A DNA stretch of 64,000 bases from JALORV01 sp963780715 (lineage in GTDB: Bacteria > Pseudomonadota > Gammaproteobacteria > Burkholderiales > Burkholderiaceae_F), in the NCBI GenBank assembly GCA_963780715.1, contig CAWADK010000006.1, positions 121,774-185,773 of the forward strand, read 5' to 3'. This document shows positions 22,094-30,963 of this stretch, in pieces (position 1 is the stretch's first letter; each line of letters starts with the position of its first letter). The position numbers were made by a program, and so were the translations under genes. Under the pieces are notes generated by a model, which ran no database searches, was not told the DNA's origin, and saw only the letters and a program-made list of their open reading frames with translations.

Positions 22094-23413
22094 ACGTCCG
22101 CACGCTCGACACGCGCAACCCCGGCTTCGAGGCCGAGTTCGCGCGCCTGGTGGTCGTCGACACCGCGGTCGACAAATCGATCGAGCGCACGGCGGAAGCG
22201 ATCGTCGACGACGTGCGCCAACGCGGCGACGCGGCGCTGCTCGAATACACGAACCGCTTCGACCGCATGTCGGCCGCCGCGGTGGCCGACCTCGAGATCG
22301 CCCAGGACGACATGCGTGCCGCGTTCGAAGGCCTGCCGGCCGACCAGCGCGCCGCGCTGCAGGTGGCCGCCGAGCGCATCCGGGCCTTCCATCAGGACCA
22401 GCATGCGCGCCTGATGCAGGGCGACTGGACCTCGCGTGAAGCCGACGGGACCGTGACGGGCCAGCGCATCTAGCGCGCTCGACAGCGCGGGGCTCTACGT
22501 GCCGGGCGGCAAGGCCGCGTACCCGTCGTCGGTGCTGATGAATTCGATCCCGGCGCACGTCGCCGGCGTCGAGCGCCTGATCATGGTCGTGCCGACGCCG
22601 GACGGCGAGCGCAACGCGCTGGTGCTTGCGGCGGCCCATCTGGGCGGAGTGTCGCGCGCGTTCGCGATCGGCGGAGCGCAGGCGATTGCCGCGCTCGCCT
22701 ACGGAACCGCCACGGTGCCGGCAGTCGACAAGATTGTCGGGCCGGGCAACGCTTACGTCGCCGCCGCCAAGCGCCGCGTGTTCGGCACCGTGGGCATCGA
22801 CATGATCGCCGGCCCGACCGAGATCCTGGTCATCGCCGACGGCGAGGCAAACCCCGACTGGGTGGCGATGGACCTGTTTTCGCAGGCCGAGCACGATGAG
22901 CTCGCGCAGGCGCTGTTGCTGACGCCCGACGCCGGGCTGGTTGATGCAGTCGCCGCCTCGATTCGGCGCTTGCTGCCCGCGCAGCCGCGACGCGACATCA
23001 TCGCGGCTTCGCTGGCGAACCGCGGCGCGCTGGTTCTGACGCGCGACTTCGACGAAGCGGTGGCGCTGTGTAACCGCATCGCGCCCGAGCATATGGAGAT
23101 CGTCACCGCGGATCCCGAGGATCTGTTGCCGAAGATCCGCCATGCGGGCGCGATCTTCATCGGGCACTACTCCTCCGAGTCGCTCGGCGACTACTGCGCG
23201 GGACCAAACCACGTGCTGCCGACCGTCCGCACGGCGCGTTTCTCGTCGCCGCTCGGGGTCTACGACTTCGTCAAGCGCTCGAACCTCATCCACGTGTCGG
23301 CCTCCGGCGCCCAGCGGCTCGGTCCGGTGGCCGCCACGCTGGCCCGCGGCGAGCATCTGGTCGCGCATGCGATGTCGGCGGAACTCCGCCTGACCGGCAG
23401 CGGGACGACATAG
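22090..23413 (+). pseudogene. hisD: histidinol dehydrogenase, single-base frameshift
   Basis: Last two oxidation steps of histidine synthesis. The first part (frame 1) reads normally through EADGTVTGQRI and then hits TAG at 22471. The next frame resumes at once with ALDSAGLYVPGGKAAYPSS and runs to the normal end. Removing one T at 22471 gives IS-ALDSAGLY and a 440-residue enzyme, the expected length. All other conserved blocks, such as GPGNAYVAAAKR and AGPTEILV, are intact. Either a sequence error or a very recent inactivation. Confidence 0.93.
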
Positions 23414-24507
23414 TGAACGGGCGCATCGGCAAGAAGCCGAACCTCGCCGTGCTGCGCGACGACATCCGCGCGACCGAGGCTTATCCGGTGCCGAGCGCGG
23501 TCGGCTTCATCAAGCTCGACGCGATGGAGAATCCGTTCCCGTTGCCGGAAGCACTGCAGCGCGAACTCGGCGAACGTCTCGGCCGGCAGGCGCTGAACCG
23601 GTATCCGATGTCGGACCCACGCGGCTTCAAGGAGCGGCTCGGCAAGGCGATGGGCCTGCCGATGGGCGCCCGCCTGATGCTGGGCAACGGCTCGGACGAA
23701 TTGATCCACCTGGTGATCCAGGCCTGTGCCCGACCCGGGGCAACGGTCCTGTCACCGTGGCCAAGTTTCTCGATGTACGAGCTTTCGACACGCTTCGACG
23801 GCTGCCGCTTCGTCGGCGTCCCGCTGCGTGCGGACTTCACGCTCGATACCAACGCGCTGCTGGCTGCCATCGCGGAGCACCAGCCTGCCGTCATCTTCAT
23901 CGCCTACCCGAACAATCCGACCGGCAACCTCTTCGAGCGCAACGGCGTCGAAGCCGTGTTGCGGTCGGCTCCCGGGCTGGTTGTCATCGACGAGGCGTAC
24001 CTGCCGTTCGCGCAGGACACGTGGATGCCGCAGCTGCGCAGCTGGCCCAACCTGCTGGTGCTGCGAACGCTGTCGAAACTCGGACTGGCCGGCATCCGGC
24101 TCGGCTACCTGGCTGGCGATCCGGAGTGGATCGCCGAACTCGAAAAGCTCCGTCCGCCGTATAACGTCAACGTGCTGACGCTGGCGACTGCAGACTTCCT
24201 GCTCGAGCACCTGCGCGTTCTCGAAGGGCAGGCGGTGATGCTCCGGACCGAGCGCTCGCGCGTCGCGGCGGCGCTCGCGAGCCTGCGCAACGTCACCGTC
24301 TTTCCGTCGGCCGCGAACTTCCTGCTGTTTCGCGTCGGCGATGCCGACCGCGTCTTCAACGCGCTCAAGGAACGCGGCATACTGATCAAAAACGTCTCCG
24401 CGATGCACCCGCTGCTGGCGAACTGCCTGCGCACGACGATCGGCACCGCGGTCGAGAACGACGCGTTCATCCAGGCGCTGCGCGCCACGTTGGAAGGCTC
24501 ACGATGA
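23413..24507 (+). CDS. hisC: histidinol-phosphate aminotransferase
   Basis: A PLP enzyme converting imidazole-acetol phosphate to histidinol phosphate. The 364-residue protein has the PLP lysine in LRTLSKLGLAGIRLGY, the YPNNPTGN cofactor loop, VVIDEAYLPF and the C-terminal arginine region CLRTTIGT. The start is GTG at 23413, overlapping the hisD stop by one base. It overlaps hisB by four bases. Confidence 0.95.
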   Translation: MNGRIGKKPNLAVLRDDIRATEAYPVPSAVGFIKLDAMENPFPLPEALQRELGERLGRQALNRYPMSDPRGFKERLGKAMGLPMGARLMLGNGSDELIHLVIQACARPGATVLSPWPSFSMYELSTRFDGCRFVGVPLRADFTLDTNALLAAIAEHQPAVIFIAYPNNPTGNLFERNGVEAVLRSAPGLVVIDEAYLPFAQDTWMPQLRSWPNLLVLRTLSKLGLAGIRLGYLAGDPEWIAELEKLRPPYNVNVLTLATADFLLEHLRVLEGQAVMLRTERSRVAAALASLRNVTVFPSAANFLLFRVGDADRVFNALKERGILIKNVSAMHPLLANCLRTTIGTAVENDAFIQALRATLEGSR

Positions 24508-25110
24508 CGTCCCCCCGAACGACCCGCCGCGCGACGGTGGAACGCAACACCAAGGAAACCCAGATCCGCGTCGAGCTCGACCTCGACGGTTCGGGCCGGG
24601 GCACATTCGCCTCGGGCGTCGGTTTCTTCGATCACATGCTGGACCAGATCGCGCGGCACGGCATGCTGGATCTCGTCGTCGAGGCCAAGGGCGACCTGCA
24701 CATCGACGGTCACCACACGGTCGAGGACATCGGCATCACGCTTGGGCCAGGCGTTTGCGCAGGCTGTGGGCGACAAGGCGGGAGTACGCCGTTACGGCCA
24801 TGCCTACGTTCCCCTCGATGAGGCCCTGTCGCGCGTGGTCATAGACCTCTCGGGCCGGCCGGGACTTGAATGGCACGTGCCCTTCAAGCGCGCGATGATC
24901 GGCGAGTTCGACGTCGACCTGGCCCACGAATTCTTCCAGGGCTTCGTGAACCACGCGCTGGTCACGTTGCACGTCGACAACCTGCGCGGCGACAACGCCC
25001 ACCACCAGTGCGAAACGGTGTTCAAGGCCTTCGCCCGCGCACTGCGCATGGCCGTAGAGCCCGACCCCCGGGCGATCGGCGTCATCCCTTCAACGAAGGG
25101 TACGCTTTAG
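24504..25110 (+). pseudogene. hisB: imidazoleglycerol-phosphate dehydratase, single-base frameshift
   Basis: Dehydrates imidazoleglycerol phosphate; monofunctional form without the phosphatase domain. The N-terminal half (FFDHMLDQIARHG, HHTVEDIGITLG) is in frame 0. The C-terminal half (QAFAQAVGDKAGVRRYGHAYVPLDEALSR, DNAHHQCETVFKAFA) is in frame 1. The break is in CTTGGGCCAG at 24741-24750, where one G of the GGG run is extra. Corrected length is 201 residues, normal for the family. Confidence 0.93.
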
Positions 25111-25146
25111 ACCAGTCGCGAGATGCCACAGACTTGCAGTTGCAAA

Positions 25147-25180
25147 AGGGCGCGCGCGCGGCCGCTCCGGAGCGCGCCCT
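25147..25180 (+). repeat. GC-rich hairpin after hisB
   Basis: AGGGCGCGC pairs with GCGCGCCCT around a GC-rich loop of about 16 bases, 36 bases after the hisB stop. It is followed by CTAACTCT, not a U-tract. It could pause transcription or stabilise the upstream message. Confidence 0.45.
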
Positions 25181-25190
25181 CTAACTCTAG

Positions 25191-25237
25191 CGCTTTGCGT
25201 GCACGTGCGACGCAAAGCGTCGCGTACACGCAAAGCG
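25191..25237 (+). repeat. palindromic repeat, copy A (hisB-hisH gap)
   Basis: Outer arms CGCTTTGC and GCAAAGCG flank the 31-base core 25199-25229, which consists of GTGCACGTGCGAC, a seven-base loop GCAAAGC and GTCGCGTACAC. The same core design occurs at 35776, 55310 and 55422. Here the repeat ends one base before the hisH ATG and leaves no Shine-Dalgarno. Confidence 0.8.
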
Positions 25238-25238
25238 A

Positions 25239-25871
25239 ATGATCGCGGTGATCGACTATGGAATGGGCAACCTGCGCTCGGTGGCGAAGGCGCTGGAGCA
25301 TGTCGCGCCTTCTGTGAGCGTGCGCATTACGTCCGATCCCGCGGTCGTGAAAATGGCGGATCGGGTCGTTTTCCCCGGCCAGGGCGCCATGCCCGATTGC
25401 ATGCGCTATCTGCGCGAATCCGGTCTGGAAGACGCGGTGCGCGCTGCGGCGGCCAGCAAGCCATTGCTCGCGGTCTGCATCGGCGAGCAGATGCTGTTCG
25501 AGCGCAGCGAGGAAGGGGACACCGCCGGGCTCGGCCTGTTTCCGGGCGAGGTCGTCCGCTTTCGCGACGTGGCGATGAGAACCGCGGAAGGCGTGCGCCT
25601 CAAGGTGCCGCACATGGGCTGGAACCGTGTGCGCCAGGCACAGTCGCACGCGTTGTGGCGTGGCGTGGCGGACGAAAGTTGGTTCTATTTCGTGCACAGC
25701 TACTACGTGGTGCCCCAAGATGGCGCGCTGAGCGCCGGTATTTCGGACTACGGCGGCACCTTTACCTGCGCGGTGGCACGGGATAATATTTTTGCGACGC
25801 AGTTTCACCCAGAGAAGAGCGCCGCCGCCGGATTGCGCATCTACGAGAACTTCAGCCGCTGGGCACCCTGA
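25239..25871 (+). CDS. hisH: imidazole glycerol phosphate synthase, glutaminase subunit
   Basis: Class I glutamine amidotransferase that supplies ammonia to HisF. The 210-residue protein has the nucleophile in LLAVCIGEQMLF and the His-Glu pair in TQFHPEKS. The ATG at 25239 directly follows a palindromic repeat and has no recognisable ribosome site, which is unusual for an operon gene. Confidence 0.95.
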   Translation: MIAVIDYGMGNLRSVAKALEHVAPSVSVRITSDPAVVKMADRVVFPGQGAMPDCMRYLRESGLEDAVRAAAASKPLLAVCIGEQMLFERSEEGDTAGLGLFPGEVVRFRDVAMRTAEGVRLKVPHMGWNRVRQAQSHALWRGVADESWFYFVHSYYVVPQDGALSAGISDYGGTFTCAVARDNIFATQFHPEKSAAAGLRIYENFSRWAP

Positions 25872-25955
25872 CGTGGTGCCGCGCCGGATGTTCCGGACAA
25901 CCTCCTCCCTAGACCTCCCCCTGCCTCGTAACGCCCTTTTGCCGGGCTCACCGCA

Positions 25956-26699
25956 ATGCTGCTGATTCCTGCCATCGACATCAAGGACGGTCATTGCGTC
26001 CGCCTGCGCCAGGGCGACATGAACAGCAACGTCACGGTGTTCTCCGACGATCCGGTCGCCATGGCGCGGCACTGGCGCGACCAGGGTGCGCGCCGGCTGC
26101 ACATCGTCGACCTGAATGCCGCGCGGTCGGGGCGGCCGATCAACGAAACGGTCATCCGCAAGATGGTGAAGGCGGTGGGCGATGACCTGCCGATCCAGCT
26201 GGGCGGCGGCATTCGCGACCTCGACACGATCGAGCGCTACATCGACGACGGCGTGGGCTTTGTCGTGATCGGTACTGCGGCCGTGAAGAATCCGGGGTTC
26301 CTGCACGATGCATGCAGTGCCTTTGCCGGACACGTCATCGTGGCGCTCGACGCCAAGGGCGGCAAGGTCGCCACCGACGGCTGGAGCAAGCTGACCGGCC
26401 ACGACGTCAACGACCTCGCCAAGAAGTTCGAGGACTACGGTGTCGAGGCGATCCTTTACACCGACATCGGGCGCGACGGCATGCTGACCGGAGTGAACAT
26501 CGAGGCGACGGTCGAGCTCGCGCGCCACGTGAAGATCCCGGTCATCGCCAGCGGCGGTGTGGCGCAGATGTCGGACATCGAGGCCCTGTGTGCCGTCGAG
26601 AGCGACGGCGTCATGGGTGCGATCCTCGGCCGCTCGCTGTACGAGGGCACGGTGGACTTCAAGGCCGCGCAGGAGCGGGCCGACTCGCTGGCGGGCTGA
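25956..26699 (+). CDS. hisA: phosphoribosylformimino-5-aminoimidazole carboxamide ribotide isomerase
   Basis: A 247-residue TIM-barrel isomerase. The two catalytic aspartates sit in LLIPAIDIKDG (strand 1) and in YTDIGRDGML; the phosphate loops are QLGGGIRD and VIASGGVAQ. It lies 84 bases after hisH and 45 bases before hisF, in the standard order. Confidence 0.96.
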   Translation: MLLIPAIDIKDGHCVRLRQGDMNSNVTVFSDDPVAMARHWRDQGARRLHIVDLNAARSGRPINETVIRKMVKAVGDDLPIQLGGGIRDLDTIERYIDDGVGFVVIGTAAVKNPGFLHDACSAFAGHVIVALDAKGGKVATDGWSKLTGHDVNDLAKKFEDYGVEAILYTDIGRDGMLTGVNIEATVELARHVKIPVIASGGVAQMSDIEALCAVESDGVMGAILGRSLYEGTVDFKAAQERADSLAG

Positions 26700-26744
26700 A
26701 CCGCCCCGTCCGCAGGCCGTTTTGCTCCAGAATGGAGCACTGCC

Positions 26745-27519
26745 ATGCTAGCCAAGCGCATCATCCCGTGCCTGGACGTGACCGGCGGTCGCGTCGTCAA
26801 AGGCGTCAACTTCGTCTCGCTGCGCGACGCCGGGGACCCGGTCGAGATCGCGCGGCGCTATGACGGCGAAGGCGCCGATGAACTCACGTTCCTCGACATC
26901 ACCGCCTCGTCGGATCAGCGCGACATCATCCTGCACGTGATCGAGGCGGTCGCCGATCAGGTATTCATTCCTCTCACCGTCGGTGGTGGCGTGCGGCAGG
27001 TCGCCGATGTCCGGCGGCTGCTGAACGCCGGAGCCGACAAGATCTCGATCAACACCGCCGCGGTGCAGAACCCGCAGCTCGTGGCGGACGCCAGCGGCCG
27101 CTTCGGGGCCCAGTGCATCGTCGTGGCGATCGACGCACGGCGTCGGCAGGCGAGCGACCCGGGCGCGGGCTGGGAGGTCTACACGCACGGCGGCCGGACG
27201 CCTACCGGACTGGACGCCATCGACTGGGCACGCCGCGTCGCCGAACTGGGTGCCGGAGAAGTCCTCCTTACGAGCATGGACCGTGACGGCACGCGCCAGG
27301 GATTCGATCTCGAACTGACGCGCGCGGTGGTCGATGCGGTGCCGATCCCGGTCATTGCATCGGGCGGTGTCGGCACACCTGCAGCACCTGGCCGAGGGCG
27401 TTACCCGGGGTGGTGCCGATGCCGTGCTGGCCGCCTCGATCTTTCACTATGGCGAGTTCACCGTGCGGGCGGCCAAGGAATACATGGCGGCGCAGGGTGT
27501 CGAGATGCGGCTGACATGA
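26745..27519 (+). pseudogene. hisF: imidazole glycerol phosphate synthase cyclase subunit, single-base frameshift
   Basis: The cyclase partner of HisH. The N-terminal 210 residues (LAKRIIPCLDVTGGRVVKGVNF ... MDRDGTRQGF ... IPVIASGGVG) are in frame 0. The last strand (LQHLAEGVTRGGADAVLAASIFHYGEFTV) is in frame 1. One extra base lies in 27375-27378 (ACAC before CTGCAG). Corrected length is 257 residues, typical for HisF. Its stop overlaps the hisI ATG. Confidence 0.93.
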
Positions 27520-27909
27520 ACGATCCCGACTGGCTCGCCGGAGGTTCGCTTCGATGCCGACGGCCTGGTGCCGGTCATCGCGCAGGACGCGGCCAGCGGG
27601 CGCGTGCTGATGGTCGCCTGGGCCAATCGCGAAGCGCTTGCCGAGACGGTGCAGACGCAGCGGGCGGTGTACTGGTCGCGCTCGCGCGGCCGCCTCTGGC
27701 GCAAGGGCGAGGAGTCGGGTCACACGCAGCAGGTCAGCGAAATCCGGCTCGACTGTGACGGCGACGTCGTGCTGTACGCTGTTTCGCAGGCCGGCGGCAT
27801 CGCCTGCCATACCGGACGCGAGAGCTGCTTCTACCGGCGCCTGGCGGACGGGCACTGGAACGCCGTCGACCCGGTGCTCCGGGATCCGGAACTCATCTAC
27901 CGAAAATGA
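27516..27909 (+). pseudogene. hisI: phosphoribosyl-AMP cyclohydrolase, single-base frameshift
   Basis: Opens the purine ring of phosphoribosyl-AMP. The first eight codons after the ATG at 27516 (MNDPDWLA) are in frame 0. The rest is in frame 1, beginning EVRFDADGLVPVIAQDAASG and including the metal-binding CHTGRESCFYR. One extra G at 27540 accounts for the shift. Corrected length is 130 residues, normal for monofunctional HisI. It overlaps hisE by four bases. Confidence 0.92.
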
Positions 27910-28265
27910 ACGACGCGATCCTCAGTCAACTCGCCGATGTCATCGAGTCGCGCCGCGGCGGCGATCCCGAGACCTCGTACGTCGCGCGGCTGCTCGCGCG
28001 CGGCGAGGATGCGGTGCTGAAGAAGATCGGTGAAGAAGCCACCGAAACCGTCATGGCGGCCAAGGACGGGTCGCCCGATCGGATCATCGCGGAAGCGGCC
28101 GACCTCTGGTTTCATTGCCTGATCCTGCTTGCCCACTACCGGTTGCGGCCCGAGCAGGTGCTGGCCGAACTGGAGCGCCGCGCCGGCACCTCCGGAATTG
28201 AAGAGAAGGCTGCCCGCAAGGCACGTGGACGCGCCAGCGAAGAAGACAAGGGAGGCGAACGATGA
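27906..28265 (+). CDS. hisE: phosphoribosyl-ATP pyrophosphatase
   Basis: Second step of histidine synthesis, splitting pyrophosphate from phosphoribosyl-ATP. The 119-residue MazG-like protein has KKIGEEATETVMAAKDG and EAADLWFHCLILL, the family metal-binding helices. The C-terminal 20 residues are charged and variable. It overlaps hisI upstream and the HIT gene downstream by four bases each. Confidence 0.94.
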   Translation: MNDAILSQLADVIESRRGGDPETSYVARLLARGEDAVLKKIGEEATETVMAAKDGSPDRIIAEAADLWFHCLILLAHYRLRPEQVLAELERRAGTSGIEEKAARKARGRASEEDKGGER

Positions 28266-28603
28266 CCGCCAGTTGCCTGTTCTGTCGCATCGCCCGCGGC
28301 GAGATACCGAGCCGCAAGGCCTACGAGGACGATGAAGTCATCGCTTTTCATGACATCAATCCGGCCGCACCGGTGCATCTTCTGCTGGTCCCGAAAATGC
28401 ACGTGGATTCCCTGATCACGACCGGCCCGGAGCACGAGGCTTTGTTGGGTAAACTCATAGCCCTTGCGCCGCGGCTCGCGAAAGAACAAGGCTGCGTCAA
28501 CGGCTTTCGCGTCGTGATCAACAACGGCCCGGACGGCGGGCAAGAGGTCTATCACTTGCACATCCACATCCTGGGCGGACCACGCCCGTGGAAACGTCTG
28601 TAG
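28262..28603 (+). CDS. hinT: HIT-family purine nucleoside phosphoramidase
   Basis: A 113-residue histidine-triad protein with the motif HLHIHILGG near the C-terminus and the N-terminal CLFCRIARGEIPS segment of HinT proteins. Family members hydrolyse AMP-phosphoramidates. It sits between hisE and tatA, a conserved position in betaproteobacteria. Confidence 0.93.
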   Translation: MTASCLFCRIARGEIPSRKAYEDDEVIAFHDINPAAPVHLLLVPKMHVDSLITTGPEHEALLGKLIALAPRLAKEQGCVNGFRVVINNGPDGGQEVYHLHIHILGGPRPWKRL

Positions 28604-28612
28604 GAGCACGAA

Positions 28613-28834
28613 ATGGGTTCGTTTTCGATCTGGCATTGGCTGATCGTCCTGCTGGTCATCATCCTGGTGTTCGGCACCAGCAAGCTGAAGAACATCGGCA
28701 AGGACATGGGCGGCGCGATCAAGGGCTTCAAGGAAGGCATGCGGGAAGGCACCGAAGAGGCTTCCAAGACCGTCGATGAGGCCAAGCAGGCCGTCGGACA
28801 GACGATCGACGTCAAGGCCAAAGAGAAGTCCTGA
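28613..28834 (+). CDS. tatA: Sec-independent translocase TatA
   Basis: A 73-residue pore-forming component of the Tat system: short N-terminal membrane helix (IWHWLIVLLVIILVFG), the FGTSKLKNIGKDMG hinge, an amphipathic helix and a charged tail. It starts 9 bases after the HIT gene with tatB and tatC downstream. Confidence 0.96.
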   Translation: MGSFSIWHWLIVLLVIILVFGTSKLKNIGKDMGGAIKGFKEGMREGTEEASKTVDEAKQAVGQTIDVKAKEKS

Positions 28835-28912
28835 TCGCCCTCGTTGCTCCCCGCGCCCGCTGCGGCCGGGGCGCGCCCTGGCTTCCCCTCTCGGACCTGA
28901 CGGCCGCCATCG

Positions 28913-29431
28913 ATGTTTGACTTCAGTTTCGGCGAGTTGGCGGTCATCAGCGCCGTCGCGCTGGTTGTCCTCGGCCCCGAGCGCCTGCCCAAGGTCGCGC
29001 GCACTGTCGGCGAGTGGGCCGGCAAGGCGCAGCGCTACGTCAGCCAGGTCAAGGCGGACATCAATCGCGAAATGGAGTTGTCCGAGCTGAAGAAGCTGCA
29101 GGAGCAGGCGCGTGGCATCGCCCACGAATTCGAAACCGCGGTGACGAGCGAGGTCAAGGGAATCGAGTCGAGCGTCGGCTCCGTCGCATCGGGTGCCACC
29201 GAAGGTCTGAGCAGCCTCGGCACGGACAGCTACACGGACTCGTGGGACGACAAGAACAAGTGGACCCCGACCCGCTTTTCCCGGCGCTACAAGCCCGGCC
29301 CAAGCATCGACGAACTCTCCGACGAAATTGCCAAGCTCAAGCGCCAGCTTTCGATGCCGGAAACGCCCGGGCGCAGCCGCCACAAGTACGCCCCGCGCGC
29401 GCGCCTGAACCGGCCGCGCATCCGGCGCTGA
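28913..29431 (+). CDS. tatB: Sec-independent translocase TatB
   Basis: A 172-residue TatB with N-terminal helix MFDFSFGELAVISAVALVVLGPERLPKVAR, the glutamate and GPERLP hinge of the family, and a long polar C-terminal region. With TatC it forms the receptor for twin-arginine signal peptides. A likely client, the Rieske protein, is encoded at 32.9 kb. Confidence 0.95.
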   Translation: MFDFSFGELAVISAVALVVLGPERLPKVARTVGEWAGKAQRYVSQVKADINREMELSELKKLQEQARGIAHEFETAVTSEVKGIESSVGSVASGATEGLSSLGTDSYTDSWDDKNKWTPTRFSRRYKPGPSIDELSDEIAKLKRQLSMPETPGRSRHKYAPRARLNRPRIRR

Positions 29432-29459
29432 GCGCGCGCGGATCGCTGCGATTGCCCCG

Positions 29460-30242
29460 ATGACGACCGACACGACCAACCCGACGGAGCCCGCCGCCGA
29501 GCAGAGCTTCCTGTCGCACCTGGTCGAGCTGCGCCAGCGCCTGGTGCGCGCCGCGGTCGCGGTGCTGGTCATCTTCGTCGCGCTGACGCCCTTCATGAAG
29601 GAGATCTTCGACCTGCTGTCGAAGCCGATGATGGCGGCGCTGCCGGCCGGGTCGAAGCTGCTGGCCACCGGCGTCATCACGCCCTTCATGGTGCCGCTGA
29701 AGGTGACGCTGTTCAGCGCCTTCCTCATCGCGCTGCCGTATGTGCTGTGGCAGGCCTGGGCGTTCGTCGCGCCCGGGCTCTACCGCCATGAAAAGCGGCT
29801 GGCGGCACCGCTGATCGCGTCGAGCGTACTGATGTTCGCCGCCGGCATGGCCTACTGCTACTTCGTCGTCTTCGGCGTCGTCTTCAAGTTCATTTCCGGA
29901 TTTGCTCCGGCATCGGTCTCGGTATCGCCCGACATCGAAGCGTATTTCAGCTTCGTCATGGGCATGTTCCTCGCGTTCGGATTGACGTTCGAAGTGCCGA
30001 TCATCGTGGTGCTGCTGGTGCGTTTCGGCATTGCAAGTATCGAGAAGCTCAAGCAGGCGCGGCCCTATGTCATCGTGGGCGCGTTCATCGTCGCGGCGAT
30101 CTTCACGCCGCCGGATGTGCTGTCGCAGCTGCTGCTCGCAATCCCGCTGTGCGTCCTCTATGAACTGGGCATCTTCCTGGCACGCTTCGTCGCAAAGCCG
30201 AAGGGCGAGGACGAAGCCGCCGCCCAGGAAACGTCGTCCTGA
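29460..30242 (+). CDS. tatC: Sec-independent translocase TatC
   Basis: A 260-residue six-helix membrane protein with the N-terminal FLSHLVELRQRLVRAA motif and the FEVPIIVVLLVRFGI segment. It recognises twin-arginine signals together with TatB. It closes the tatABC set. Confidence 0.96.
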   Translation: MTTDTTNPTEPAAEQSFLSHLVELRQRLVRAAVAVLVIFVALTPFMKEIFDLLSKPMMAALPAGSKLLATGVITPFMVPLKVTLFSAFLIALPYVLWQAWAFVAPGLYRHEKRLAAPLIASSVLMFAAGMAYCYFVVFGVVFKFISGFAPASVSVSPDIEAYFSFVMGMFLAFGLTFEVPIIVVLLVRFGIASIEKLKQARPYVIVGAFIVAAIFTPPDVLSQLLLAIPLCVLYELGIFLARFVAKPKGEDEAAAQETSS

Positions 30243-30264
30243 GCGGCGGGCAGCCGCCGGTCCG

Positions 30265-30945
30265 ATGCAACGATCCACGCTGCTTCGCTGGCTGACGGCA
30301 TGCCTGCTTGCAGTCGCGCTGTGTCCGGCACATGCCGCCCGCTTGCAGGTCGTTCCGGGTGACGACATCGAACTCGGCCAGGGTTTTGCAGCCTATGAGG
30401 CTGGAGACCTGGCAAGTGCGCAGCGGCTGTTCCGCAGCGCGGCCGAACGCAACCAGCGCGTTGCGCAATTCAATCTTGCGGTGATGCTGATGAACGGGGA
30501 GGGCGGCCCGGCCGATCCCGTGGCAGGGGTGCAATGGCTGAAGAAGTCGGCAGGCAGTGGCTTCGCCCGGGCGCAATTTGCCCTCGGCCTGCTGCACGAG
30601 CGGGGCGACGGCGTGCCGCTGTCGCTCACCGAGGCCACCGCCTGGTTTCGCAAGGCGGCCGAGCAGGGCTATCGCGACGCGCAGGTGAGCCTGGCCACGC
30701 AGTACTTTCTCGGCCGCGGTGCACCGCGTGACTACGCCGAGGCTGCGCGCTGGTACGAGAGTGCCGCGGAATTGGGCGACCAGGCTGCCGCCTACATCAT
30801 CGCGAGCCAGTACGAGAACGGTGACGGAGTGGAACGCGACGAACTGCGCGCGTTCTACTGGTACAACATCGCGGCCGCAGGCGGCGATCCGGTGGCCGCC
30901 CACAAGGCACGCGAGCTGCGCGGAAAACTGGCACCGCCGCGCTGA
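30265..30945 (+). CDS. secreted Sel1-repeat protein
   Basis: A 226-residue protein with signal peptide (cleavage near CPAHA-A, about residue 25) followed by four or five Sel1-type repeats. Examples are QFNLAVMLMNGEGGPADPVAGVQWLKKSA, and the AQFALGLLHERGDGV and AQVSLATQYFLGRGA blocks. Such repeats make protein-binding solenoids. It is 22 bases after tatC. The partner is unknown. Confidence 0.85.
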   Translation: MQRSTLLRWLTACLLAVALCPAHAARLQVVPGDDIELGQGFAAYEAGDLASAQRLFRSAAERNQRVAQFNLAVMLMNGEGGPADPVAGVQWLKKSAGSGFARAQFALGLLHERGDGVPLSLTEATAWFRKAAEQGYRDAQVSLATQYFLGRGAPRDYAEAARWYESAAELGDQAAAYIIASQYENGDGVERDELRAFYWYNIAAAGGDPVAAHKARELRGKLAPPR

Positions 30946-30963
30946 GCGTGCGGCGTGGCGTCG

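Noticed and set aside
22090..27909. Programmed +1 frameshifting in the his operon
   Set aside because: The shift sites have no common slippery sequence, stimulatory element or conserved stop context. Such regulation is unknown for these genes.
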